Assembly: GCA_035048815.1 (NCBI GenBank)
Contig: JAUCBN010000017.1
Location: 17,294,936 to 17,358,935 of the forward strand
Length of the DNA: 64,000 nt
Origin: Abelmoschus esculentus
Lineage: Eukaryota; Streptophyta; Magnoliopsida; Malvales; Malvaceae
Direction of reading: 5' to 3'
In this document: piece by piece, positions 51,479 to 63,446 of the stretch
Numbering within the stretch: position 1 is the first letter of the stretch
Layout: each line of letters starts with the position of its first letter
Made by a program: the position numbers and the translations under genes
The notes under the pieces: model-generated
Told to the model about the DNA's origin: nothing
What the model saw: the letters and a program-made list of their open reading frames with translations, nothing else
Databases searched by the model: none

Positions 51479-52082
51479 AGGTGCTTAACGAGTTGAGCAG
51501 CTCGTGAGTTGCTCGAACTGGATTCGGTTAAAATTCGATAAATGCTTGATTCGAATTAGTTTGATTTGGACTCAACTCGATACTTTAACGAGTTGAATCG
51601 AGCAAAGTTTAACTCGACTCAATAAGTTCGTGAGCAGCTTGTTAATTTCTTTAAAATATTTTTTAATAATTATTTTAAAATAATTTTATTCAAAAAATAA
51701 ATTTAAATAATAATTATTAATGTGTGAATTGTTACTTTAATTTTAATATGTTAGTTTGATGTATTTATGAAATGTTGCTTTTGAATTTAGACTTCAAAAA
51801 TATTTTATGCACACTTTTTGATATTTTTGGTTAAATTTGTCAATTTAAGGTAATATTAAGCCTTATATGGTATTATTAAGTTTTACTTTTAGTTAAAAAT
51901 AAGGTAAGTTTTTTAATGAGCTTAACGAGCAACGAGTCGAGTTGAGTATCAAAATATTTTAACGAGCACGAATCGAACACAATTTTAACGAGCTTAACGA
52001 GTCGAGTCGAGCAATAAAATATTTTAACGAATACGAGTCGAACAATACTTAACTCACGATCAACTCGCTCGATAAGCACCCT
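51479..52082. mobile_element. ~600-bp inverted-repeat element B (GGTGCTTA ends)
   Basis: Termini AGGTGCTTAACGAGTTGAGC and the imperfect complement CTCGCTCGATAAGCACCCT, with CGAGTCGAG-type motifs throughout. It is bordered by TAACCATGC (51469-51477) on the left and TAACCAGGC (52083-52091) on the right. It directly abuts element A and shares its flanking target sequence. Non-coding. Confidence 0.65.
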
Positions 52083-52091
52083 TAACCAGGC

Positions 52092-52524
52092 CTATCAAAT
52101 TTAAATTTATAATAATATTGCTTTTGTGCAATACCACTGAATAAAATTAATAATTTAATGGGAAAAAAATAATAATTGTTCTACGGTACCAATTAAATTT
52201 ATAATAATTTTTGAACCTCTCGTATCCGTTACAAAAGAGAAGAAAAAGAGATTAACTGTCTGATTAAAGTGAGTTATTTTACCAAAACGTCTTCACCGTT
52301 ATACTTTATCTATCACTGTGGGCAGGGGGCTAGAAACTTCATTAAAAATATTTTTTTCTCAATAATCAAGCTAAACATCTGAAAAGGTATTAAAAAATAT
52401 CGCATGTTAATGTCATATAATAATACTTAAAACAACATTGCCAACTTCTCTGTTTTAGAAATTCTTCTGCAATTTTAGAAACAAATCTTGTGCATTTCCA
52501 TTTGGTTTCTTAAGAGATTCAAAG
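52092..52524. other. Hydrolase promoter and leader
   Basis: No gene. The last 70 bases before the hydrolase ATG are likely 5' UTR. Confidence 0.4.
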
Positions 52525-54447
52525 ATGGCAGGAGTAGTTAACAGGAGAGTCTCAGCTGCATCAGCAAGAGCTCACACTAGAAAACCAAAGCAAAACACTG
52601 CCTTCAACCTTCCTAAAGGTGGTGTTTTTATATATATAAAGATCTAACTTTTATTTGATCTGATAAAGTTTTTTTTTTCAAAGATCTGGTATAGGTTTTA
52701 AACCTTGTTGCTGAACTCCGTATTTCTTTTAAAATCTGGGTCACTGTTTTTTTCTATTTCTCCTTTGATTCTTGAAATGCATGAGAAAGTTAGGATCTTG
52801 GATCTTAGAAATATTGGTTCATTCTATTGTTGTGAATTTTTTTAGAATTTTAATGAGTTCTTAGCTACCACATTCTCTGTCTTTGTGTTAAGGGTTGAAT
52901 TTCTAGCTTAGCTTGATGTAAATCTTTTTTACAGAAAGGTTCATTTTGAAAAGGATGGCTTCTGCATCTTTTGAACTTTCTAAGTATGGTGACCTTCACT
53001 TGTTTCACAAATGATGTGGTTGCAACTTTATTCTCATGGATTTCTATGATTTCACTGGTTATTTGAAGTATATGCAAAAAATTGCAGGTTTATTCGAAAA
53101 GATACTATTGGTCTTGTCTGTGGGGGCTTTAGCATTGGCTTATCAGGCCATTCAGCCACCACCTCCAAAAATATGCGGCTCTCCTGGTGGTCCACCCATC
53201 ACAGCACCAAGAATAGAGCTGAGGGATGGGCGGCATTTGGCCTACGAAGAACGTGGCGTTCCACGAGATGTGGCAAAGTACAAAATCATCGTAGTCCACA
53301 GATTCGATTCTTGTAGGCTTGATACAATTAATCTGTCTCCGGTATTTGTTTGTTGTGGTCATCTAAGCTTTCAGCTATAATTGGTTTGGATTGGGAGTCA
53401 TTTGCCTTTGTGGTGGTTTCTGCTTTGTACCAGGAACTCGTTGAACGATTAGGGATCTACACTGTGTCTTTTGACAGACCAGGTTATGGAGAGAGTGACC
53501 CTAATCCGAAGCAAACCGTAAAAAGTATGGCTTTGGATATAGAAGAGCTTGCAGATCAATTGAGGCTAGGATCCAAGTTTTATGTACTTGGAGTTTCTAG
53601 GGGAGGGCAGGTGATTTGGAGTTGCCTCAAGTACATCCCTCACAGGTATTGCAACTTAAGTACCAAGCGATCGCGTATAATGTTTGTTCAACTGTTGTGT
53701 CATGTATACTACTTGATGTTTACAACTCCGACAGGTTAGCTGGGGCGACATTAATAGCTCCGGCAATTAACTATTGGTGGTCAGGTTTACCTACAAACTT
53801 ATCAAACCAAGCATTTCAGCAACTGTTTCCGCAAGATCAGTGGGTGCTTCGTGTGGCTCACTATGCTCCCTGGCTTACCTACTGGTGGAACACTCAGAAA
53901 TGGTTCCCTAGTTCTAGCGTTATCGCTAAAGAAATGGATATTTTTTCAAGTCAGGACTTAAAACTCTTGATGAAGATGCCTCCAAGGAATCACATTGCGG
54001 TACGCATCTCTCGAACGAAAAATCGCCACACTTTTCTGTTGCCGTACAAGTTTAATTCTGTTAACTTATAGTTAAGCTGTGATTTGTTCTATCTGGTTTA
54101 GTCATCAGACTCTGTTGGGATTATATAGATTTCATCTGTCCTTTGTTTAGACACACATAAGACAACAAGGGGATCACGAGTCTTTGCATCGAGACATGAT
54201 GGTCGGATTTGGATCATGGGAATTCTCTCCGGTGGAACTGGAGAACCCGTTTCCTAACAACGATGGCTCCGTGCACCTATGGCACGGAGATGAGGATAAG
54301 TTTGTACCAATTACGCTGCAACGTTACATTGTCCAGCAACTCCCATGGATTCAGTCCCATGAAGTAGAGGGTGGTGGACATTTGTTTCCTCTTGCGGATG
54401 GGATGTGGGATACTATAGTTAAGGCGTTTTTGATCGGAGAGAAGTAG
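52525..54447 (+). CDS. Alpha/beta-hydrolase superfamily protein
   Basis: Unassigned plant alpha/beta hydrolase, predicted membrane-anchored. Five exons (52525-52618, 53088-53341, 53434-53645, 53735-53999, 54151-54447) give 373 residues. The N-terminus is basic, followed by a hydrophobic anchor near residues 36-52 (ILLVLSVGALALAYQAI) and a Pro-rich linker. The fold elements are SFDRPGYGESDPNP, the nucleophile elbow GVSRGG (Ser171), the acid region WHGDEDKFVP (Asp322/Asp324) and GGGHLFP (His352), so the triad is present. Unusual: the strand-3 HG motif, which shapes the oxyanion hole, reads HR (His102-Arg103, IIVVHRFDSCR) instead of the HGFDSCR I expect in this family. Substrate is unknown. Start ATG at 52525 gives the family N-terminus (MAGVVNRRVSAASARAH). 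Confidence 0.9.
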
Positions 54448-54985
54448 TCTGTGCTATGTTTATATCCCATTATCCCCATATCACCACCAAACTTGATGCA
54501 TTGTCTGCAACATTGTAAGCGTTTAATCAACAATTTGGTATACATTACTTGGCATATCTCGAGGTGGGGCCGATGTCGGATTTAGGGTATTTACTTTTGG
54601 GTCGGGTCGGATTTTTTAAAAAAAATATTCAAGTCGGATTCGGTTTTAGGGTATTTATGTACGGGTCGCGTTCGGGTGGGCCGAAAATCAACCCAACCCG
54701 TGCCATCTCTAATCGCATTGCTTCAATGTACGTATTAACGTTCGATTGAGTAGAATTGAGTCGATTTGAAGATCAAATATGTGATTAATAAAATTTTATA
54801 TAATAATATTAATAGGTTATTCTAAATGATAAGCAACTTGATATCGGTCGAACCTATAACTAATAAAAATTCACATAATAATACCAATCAATTATTTAAG
54901 TGATAAATAGTTTGAGTATGTTTCAATTTTGAAGTCTTATGTATAAAAAAAGTCCTTATTCAAAAACTAACCCACTATAACCAAA
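54448..54985. other. Hydrolase 3' flank with repeat relic
   Basis: At about 54565-54715 there is a 'GGGTCGGGTCGG / AACCCAACCCGTGCC' type repeat, common as old MITE debris. The sequence just before 54986 should hold the missing first part of QCR9 but is not recognisable as such. Confidence 0.4.
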
Positions 54986-56407
54986 TACGTTACCTTTGTC
55001 ATCGCCGGCGCCTTCCTCGGCGAACGGGTGAGATTTTGAATCATTTGGGTGTTGAATCTATATCGTTTCCAATTTCGATCAGTTGTTTCTGTTAAATTAT
55101 CTTGTTGATTTTAGGAACAAAATGTCAGGGCTTTTGAATTTACTGATTGGATTTTGATTGTAAATTACGAGTTTCTAATAATATTTTAAAAAAATGTTGT
55201 TTACCGATTGGAATATTGTAGATTTCATTGATTATTTGGCTATCTGATTGTAAATTCTGAGGTTCTATTGATGTTTATAATTTGCTACTGTTTACTGATT
55301 GGTCTATTATTGTTTTGAGTGTTGTTAATTTTCGTTGATTATTTGTTTTGTTTTTCTGTGAATGCCGAGATTCTAATAATGTTTAAAATGAGCTGTTACT
55401 TGAATTATGTTCTAATGAAAAGGATTGGTGAAGATTCTTAATATAATTGACTCGAATTTTGCAGGCTGTGGATTATGGAGTTCATAGGCTCTGGGAATAC
55501 AACAATGTTGGGGTAGATTTTCTTTTCTTTGGGATATCAATTCTGCTGCATTTTTATAACTTAGTCAGTTTATTTATTCCTGGGTTGTTCCGAATATTAA
55601 TCCTGAATTTCATCATCAATAACTCAATATATTAATGTACACGAGTACACTTTGATTTGTGTTTGATGTGATTGCTTGCATTTGCGGATAGGTTAGTTCC
55701 CACGCTCTTATACAAGTTTAAACCTTTATATCAGTTAATAATGATCTTTAGCCTATTACACTCAATGGTGGATTTTCATGTAACTTTACTCTTTAAGGTA
55801 GATGTCAATTGTCGTTCAAGAATAACCATTATTAGCTTTCATAATTCCATTAATGTATTGCTATTAGATGCTTGAAAACTGTGTGTTTAGAAGCAGTTTG
55901 AAATTCTAGGAACATGGCTATTCTCACATAACTTGTTTTGTTTCGGCTTTCCGGAAAAAAAATTGGATCTCTAAGTATTGTAGTTTTCTTGCAACTCAAA
56001 TATTCTGAACAACTTTCCAATAGAAGGCTGTACCACCTGTTCAGTGTTCATTAATTATAGCACTTCATATTTGTTATTCTGTGGTGGTTGATATGTTGCT
56101 TGTTATTTTGTTGATATCATACGCTGTTAGTTGTATGCACTGATATGCATTAGCCAAAATGAAGTTTTTTTTTTTTCTTTCCTCTTCCTAAACAATAACA
56201 TAAATCTAGGTTTTTATATAGCCTTATTGCAAGTTTTAAAACATGTTTCAATCCGATGATTATAATACGAATTGGTTAGCAGTTAGCTTGTCCACCTCAT
56301 TCGGGCAGTTCTAGCAAAAGCCCCTTAAGGGGAGCCTAAAAAAAGCCATGTGATAATGGCAATGGAGAACCGGTTGTTAGCCGGTTTCAATGTAAACCTT
56401 TTTTTTT

Positions 56408-56960
56408 TTAATAATGGTTATTCAATTTATTTTTATATATTCGAATAAAAAATATACGAATAAAAATATTTATATAATAAATATTCAAATAAAAATATCT
56501 GTATAATAAATATTCGAATAAAAATGTTCGTATAATAAATATTCGAATAAAAATATTCATATAATAAATATTCGAATAAAAATATTCATACAATAAATAT
56601 TTGAATAAAAATATTCGAATAAAAAATATACGAATAAAAATATTCGTATAATAAATATTCAAATAAAAGTATTCTATAATAAATATTAGAATAAAAATAT
56701 TCGTATAATAAATATTCGAATAAAAATATTCATATAATAAATATTTGAATAAAAATATTCATATAATAAATATTTGAATAAAAATATTCGAATAAAAAGT
56801 ATACGAATAAAAATGCTTGAATAAAAATCTTTGAATAAAAAATATACGAATAAAAATATTTATATAATAACTATTCAAATAAAAATATTCGAATAAAAAT
56901 ACTCGAATAAAAATATTCGTATAATAAATAAAAATATTCAAATAAAAAATATACGAATAA
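56408..56960. repeat. AT-rich minisatellite inside the MULE
   Basis: Units of about 29 bases (ATAATAAATATTCGAATAAA plus AATATTCAT), built from a ~14-base subunit AATAAAAATATTCG, are repeated about 18 times with small changes. TATTCGAATA is itself palindromic. Long open frames here are by-products of the repeat. Confidence 0.85.
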
Positions 56961-56964
56961 ATAT

Positions 56965-58045
56965 TGTACACAATTCCTTACAAAGTATACACAATGGCTT
57001 ACAAAAAACGTAAGGAAAAAGGTATGTATATAATTCCTTACAACTTCTCACCATGAGCTAAAGGAGCCATCCAAAGGTAAGGTTTTGCGTGTACATACAC
57101 AATTTACTACGATTTTCGTAAGCCGTAGTTTATAATTTGTAAGGAACTGTGTACAAACATAAATCCTTACCATTTTGGTGCCATATTGTGTATTCTTGTA
57201 GGAAATTGTGTATGTACTCAAATCCTTACCCTTGGAAGCCTCCTTGAGCTCATAGTTTTGAAGTGGTAAGGATTTGTGTACATACCGTTTTTCTTACGGT
57301 TTTCGTAAGCCGTTGTGTATACTTTATAAGGATTTGTGTACAAACATAAATCCTTACCGTTTTCGTGTCATATTGTGTATTCTTGTAGGAAATTGTGTAT
57401 GTACACAAATCCTTACCCTTGGAAGCCTCCTTGAGCTCATGATTTTGAAGTAGTAAGGATTTATGTACATGCCGTTTTTCTTACGGTTTTTGTAAGTCGT
57501 TGTGTATACTTTGTAAGGATTTGTGTTTGTACATAAATCCTTACCGTTTGGGTGGCATATTGTGTATTCTTGTAAGAAATTGTGTATGTACACAAATCCT
57601 TACCTTTGGAAGCCTCCTTGAGCTCATGGTTTTGAAGTGGTAAGAATTTGTGTGCATATCTTTTTTCTTACGGTTTTCGTAAGCCGTTGTGTATACTTTG
57701 TAAGGAATTGTGTACAAACACAAATCCTTACCGTTTTCGTGCTATATTGTGTATTCTCGTAGGAAATTGTGTATATACACAAATCCTTACCCTTGGAAGC
57801 CTCCTTGAGCTTATGGTTTTGAAGTGGTAAGAATTTGTGTACATACCTTTTTTCTTACGGTTTTCGTAAGTCGTTGTGTATACTTTGTAAGGAATTGTGT
57901 ACAAACACAAATCCTTACTGTTTTCATGCTATATTGTATATTCTTGTAGGAAATTGTGTACAAACACAAATCCTTATTATTTTTGTGCTAATTTATGTAT
58001 GTACCGTTTTTCTTACAGTTTTTGTAAGAAATTGTGTATATAATG
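56965..58045. repeat. 187-bp hairpin-rich tandem repeat array inside the MULE
   Basis: The anchor GGAAGCCTCC begins at 57234, 57421, 57608 and 57795, each exactly 187 bases apart, with a degenerate unit before and a partial unit after. Each unit contains three inverted pairs: GTAAGGATTTGTGT with its complement across about 4 bases; TGTACACAAATCCTTACC with its complement across about 35 bases; and CTTACGGTTTTCGTAAG. Short frames on both strands recur with the same period and are not genes. Confidence 0.9.
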
Positions 58046-58283
58046 TGACCGAGTAAATCGGTTAAGGCATTTTTTAGACTTTTATTAATGGGCTTTCAGC
58101 AGAACTACCCACCTCATTCACCCTCAGAAATTGTTTGCACAATGGCTCGACATCTGCATGTTTCCGATTCTTTGCCTGCTTAAGTAGTTCATGTACTAAC
58201 TTTATACATTTGATTTCATTGATGTACAACAGAAACGGTACGAAGACATTCCGGTGCTAGGACAGAGGCAATCGGAGGAATGA

Positions 58284-58780
58284 AATCTGGCCCTGGGTAT
58301 TTGAAGCTGTTCTTGAGAAATGGGTCTGAGCATGTCTGTTAAGTGCAATGCTCATTGTTGAAATAAAATGTTATAATATTTGTTTGTTCTAAACCATGGT
58401 TTGGTCAGTTAATCTTTGGAATTTTTTGGATTATTCAGAATTTCCAACAAATATTTGGATTATGATTCTTCAGAATAAGGAAAACGTAAACTTTCATGTA
58501 TCAAACACTTATCCATATATGAGTTCATCCTAATTAACTATCAATCCTAGAGCAAAGACCAAAAGCCTAGCCAAACTCATTAACATGACAATTGGTATTA
58601 CATTACGACATTCATCTCAAATCCAGATAACACAGAACTGGAGAATTAAGTACGCTTATTAAGTTTGAATCCAAATAAATGTTGTGACGAAAATTCGTAC
58701 AGAAAATCAGTTAAGTGACTTCATTCGACCAACCGAAACCCTCGGCCTGACCGATAATATGAGCAATGTATTTGAAAGAT
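58284..58780. other. Shared 3' region between convergent QCR9 and ISCA2
   Basis: Likely 3' UTR of QCR9 (plus) and of ISCA2 (minus), facing each other. No gene seen. Confidence 0.5.
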
Positions 58781-61152
58781 CTACTGTTTCACCATGAATG
58801 AACTTTTACAACTGCACCCTCCAACTGCACTAGGATTTGTTGTCACCTGCACAAAAAATAAGAATTCAGAACTCAGATGCCAAAACCCTTGCTCATGGCA
58901 CATTAGGTCAAATGTAAACGGATCTATGTTTACAGAAAAAATAAAGTGTCAAGTGGCAACGCAGAACACAAAAGAGAACAAGGTGAAAGAAGTAAAAGAT
59001 CATTCCGTATTATTGTATCGACACTAACACGGTGGATCCGCAAAACCACTCGACTTTGCATGTGGTTCATAATCTTTTGAACTGTGTAATTACAACCAAT
59101 GATATTGGGATGAAGCATATTAGAAAGAATTTACATTTCATAAACCATATAATTGATCGTTGAAACATTTTCCAGAGTGTGAATAGTTTCATGCAAGCAG
59201 CAAGCTATTACAGATCATGCCTAAAGGATCAACACATAAGTCCTACACTAACGAATGCCAGACATTTAATTTCAAGGGAGTAGCCAGGCCACAAAGGTGA
59301 CAGCACAACGAAGCAAAACTGCGAGGGGAAAGTTGGCATTGTACCAAGAGGCAAAATGGAATGTACTCAGAATTCATCTAATGGCTATATAAGGTATAAT
59401 CGACCACAATGAACTAAACATATGCCAAGAGGGGCATAAACCATATATAGAAACTATGGATATCAGTTTCCGGTACAGAACGAGAAAGGGTTATCTTATC
59501 TGGCCAAACTAGATGAAAGTTGTTCATGCTTTCTAATACCATCCAGACATTTCTATAGAACCATAGTCGCATGGAGACTGGAGTACCATCCAGACATTTC
59601 TTATCTCTCTTTGTGCTTAGTCCCAGAGCTAACATAAATTGAAACCAGGAAAAACGAAACCTGTAATCAATTTAGCAGTACCAAAATAACATAGGACTGT
59701 ATCGTATTTTTACATTTAACATTTCTCATACAACCATAAATGAAGAATATTTGCATCTTATCTGAGTTCCCGGTTACTTACAGTTAAGGCATGCATCGTA
59801 TCAGCAATCTATTTAGAAAATAACATAACGGATCACTTAGCTAGAGGGAAACTACTTATGTCCTAGGATTTAAGCCAATATCATAGATGCATTTATGCAT
59901 GTAACAAGAAAACACAACGTACCACGAATGCAGAACGAATTAACTCCTCGACATAATCGACTGTTGCTCCTTTTACAAAATCATAGGAAATGTCATCAAC
60001 TACCAACTTTACTCCTTCCTTTACAAAAACTCTGCAAATACGATTCGGTACAAGAAAAGAAAAATAAAGGTTAAACAGTAGAAAGAGAGTGTGATATTAA
60101 GTTTACTTTTGGTAAAACCAAAAGGAAACAAAGAAACCTGTCATCCGGGTTTCTCTTGTCATCCAAATCAAACACGTATTGAAACCCCGAACATCCTCCG
60201 GTTTCCACACTCAGCCGAAGCATCTTATCGTTGGACGACTTTTCACTTGCTTGCAGTTCTTTCATTCTCTGCAAGGCAAACCAAAATGTCAGAAAAAATA
60301 TTTTAAAAATATAGATTTTCTAAGCAATTGGGAAACACATATGACACCGGCATTAAAAACATAATCCAAAAAAACAAAGCAAGGTTGTTCGTTCATATTT
60401 TACTGCAATGGAAAACAAGTTATAAGGTCTACAATGTCTCCTAAATTTCCTAAAGTATGCAAAATTTTAACAAGTTAAAATTAGAACCTAGCAAAAGGGG
60501 TATTCTTTTGCAATATATCTAGGTATCAATTTATAACAAGAAAATAATGATAGAACAAATATTACATAGCTTTAGATAAAAAGGGGGAAATGGAGTTTGT
60601 GAGGGAAAGGGCAGAAAGTGAAATTACGACTAAGAAAGAAATTGAATGAAATTTTCAATTTGTTTGTGATCCAAATGGTATCATCAGCTACATATTACAC
60701 AACAAGAAATTAACATAATTCAAAGGGTTCAATCTTTTCCTGCACTTTCTCAGCATCCAAACACAAAAGCAGACCCCATTTAAATTACACAACACTCTAA
60801 AACAAATTGATATGAGAAACCCAACAAAGCAATATTGGCAAAAATAAGAGGAATCCCATAACCATCAGATAATAGTAATAAATACAAATTAATCAAATAA
60901 GAAAGATTCAGAAGAAAATATAAATCCTACACAGCAAAAAGAAATAAAATTTCTCCAAAATTTTACCTTGACGCAATTATCAGTCATGTGAACTGCATCG
61001 AGAGAAGGAGATTCAGAAGAAGCCTCATGAAGAGCTGAAGAAGAAGACGAAAAAGAACCCCTTAGAAGCAGGTGGTTTTGCTTGATTCGGGCTATGAAAA
61101 ATGGAGAAATGCGTTGAATCAATGATTTCGACATGGGAGTTGAACTAAGCAT
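58781..61152 (-). CDS. ISCA2: Mitochondrial iron-sulfur assembly protein, IscA-like 2
   Basis: A-type Fe-S carrier acting late in mitochondrial cluster assembly, delivering [4Fe-4S] clusters to targets. Four exons (61152-60967, 60268-60138, 60031-59923, 58846-58781) give 163 residues. An Arg/Ser-rich N-terminus without acidic residues (about 1-40) fits a mitochondrial presequence. The core is MLRLSVETGGCSGFQYVFDL, GVKLVVDDISYDFVKGATVD, YVEELIRSAF and NPSAVGGCSCKSSF. The three cluster-binding cysteines are present: Cys88, Cys153 and Cys155. The first in-frame ATG is at 61152; an ATG at 61134 (MSKSLIQRISP) aligns better with the Arabidopsis start, so either may be used. The last 22 codons sit alone in a small exon 1.08 kb downstream and are easily missed. 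Confidence 0.94.
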
Positions 61153-61920
61153 TCATATTATGTTTTTCTGGGTTTAAAGCTTCGATATTTCCGTTCCTTC
61201 TTCGATGTAACTTTCTGGGTTTTCCTCTCTGGGAGCGCAAATGAGCAAAAGGGCTTGTGACAAACACAATCTAGGACCAACCACCCCAACCCAGGTGTCG
61301 TATTTTCTTACAAGCACACCATTAGACCTCTCAATTTTGATCCATATCCACAATTTAATTTGAATAACCTAAATTTAAATTTGATTTATTACAGTATTAT
61401 ATTTTGACCATATTTTAATAACATATCAGTTATTTTTTTAAAAGTTTGGTTATCAATTAATTTAATTAAAAAATATTATTTATATAAAAGAAAAATTAAT
61501 CTAATATATATTAACCCAAAATTTAAATATTTTATAGTTATTTTAATTAATTCAAAAATTAATCAAACAAAGTTTATTTTGGTTATTTTTAATTAATTAG
61601 TGATTTAAGAGTTAAAAAATTCAATTAATAATATTTAACTAGTTCGATTTAATTTACTAACGAATTAACAATTAAACAACCCTGCACTCGACTGATAAAA
61701 AACAGTTTAATTTGTGATTAAAGAGTTAAAAAGTTCGATTAACGATATTTAAAAAGGTGCATAAAGAGGTCACAACTTTTTGTCTAAATTAAGATTCAAG
61801 CTGAAAATCCATTCACTGTTCAGGGACTATAAATGTGCAACAACAGAACAGGGCAAAGCAAAGCAAACAACTCCTAGGGTCGAAGCAGCAGCAGCTGAGT
61901 GATGGTTGTGAAGTGAAAAA
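61153..61920. other. ISCA2 promoter and RPS14 3' flank
   Basis: AT-rich. A phrase like GATTTAAGAGTTAAAAAxTTC appears near 61602 and 61719, a small duplication. No gene. Confidence 0.45.
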
Positions 61921-63333
<1,413 letters not shown>

Positions 63334-63429
63334 GGCTTCAGGCAAAGAACAAGAGAGCTGTCAAATTAGGGATTTTGAGAGCGCTTTGGCGCAGCACAAT
63401 CTTAGCTTTGGAAGAATCAGTTAAAACTG

Positions 63430-63446
63430 TTTTATAGTTAGGGTTT
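63430..63446 (-). promoter_or_regulatory. Telo-box and TATA motif upstream of RPS14
   Basis: On the minus strand AAACCCTAA (63446-63438) is followed almost at once by TATAAAA (63436-63430), about 97-115 bases before the RPS14 ATG. Telo-boxes are known in promoters of plant translation-machinery genes. The position fits a short 5' UTR. Confidence 0.6.

Larger units (their letters stand above)
56303..58110. mobile_element. Complete 1808-bp non-autonomous Mutator-like element (MULE)
   Basis: The left end GGGCAGTTCTAGCAAAAGCC and the right end, as reverse complement, GGGTAGTTCTGCTGAAAGCC are inverted repeats alignable for about 45 bases (to CTAAAAAAAGCC / CTAAAAAATGCC). A perfect 9-bp duplication ACCTCATTC flanks it, the size made by Mutator transposases. 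No transposase is encoded. The inside consists of an AT minisatellite (56408-56960) and a 187-bp tandem array (about 56965-58045). It sits in the last intron of QCR9. Confidence 0.88.
56294..58119. repeat. 9-bp target-site duplication pair around the Mutator-like element
   Basis: ACCTCATTC occurs at 56294-56302 immediately before the element and at 58111-58119 immediately after it, both perfect. Confidence 0.9.
54986..58283 (+). pseudogene. QCR9: Cytochrome bc1 complex subunit 9 (QCR9), apparently 5'-truncated
   Basis: QCR9 is a single-span, ~70-residue inner-membrane subunit of mitochondrial complex III. Three coding blocks are readable: 54986-55027 (YVTFVIAGAFLGER), 55465-55512 (AVDYGVHRLWEYNNVG) and 58233-58283 (KRYEDIPVLGQRQSEE, TGA). 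Splice borders and phase are good and the protein sequence is undamaged. The beginning, which in plants encodes about 30 residues before YVTF (ending in MRRNSV), is absent. The frame upstream of 54986 soon meets a TAA, with no ATG. So this is a decayed or 5'-replaced copy, unless a displaced first exon exists that I cannot see. Intron 2 is stretched to 2.7 kb by the transposon at 56303-58110. A poly(A) signal-like AATAAAATG lies near 58360. Confidence 0.72.

Noticed and set aside
56408..56971. Long minus-strand frames rich in Ile, Tyr, Phe and Asn
   Set aside because: Translations of the AT minisatellite; no real coding character.
56965..58045. CRISPR-like repeat array
   Set aside because: The 187-bp units are contiguous tandem copies without unique spacers, in a eukaryotic transposon.
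57354..58056. Series of ~60-80 codon frames on both strands with nearly identical protein sequence
   Set aside because: They recur with the 187-bp satellite period and are by-products of the repeat, not a gene family.
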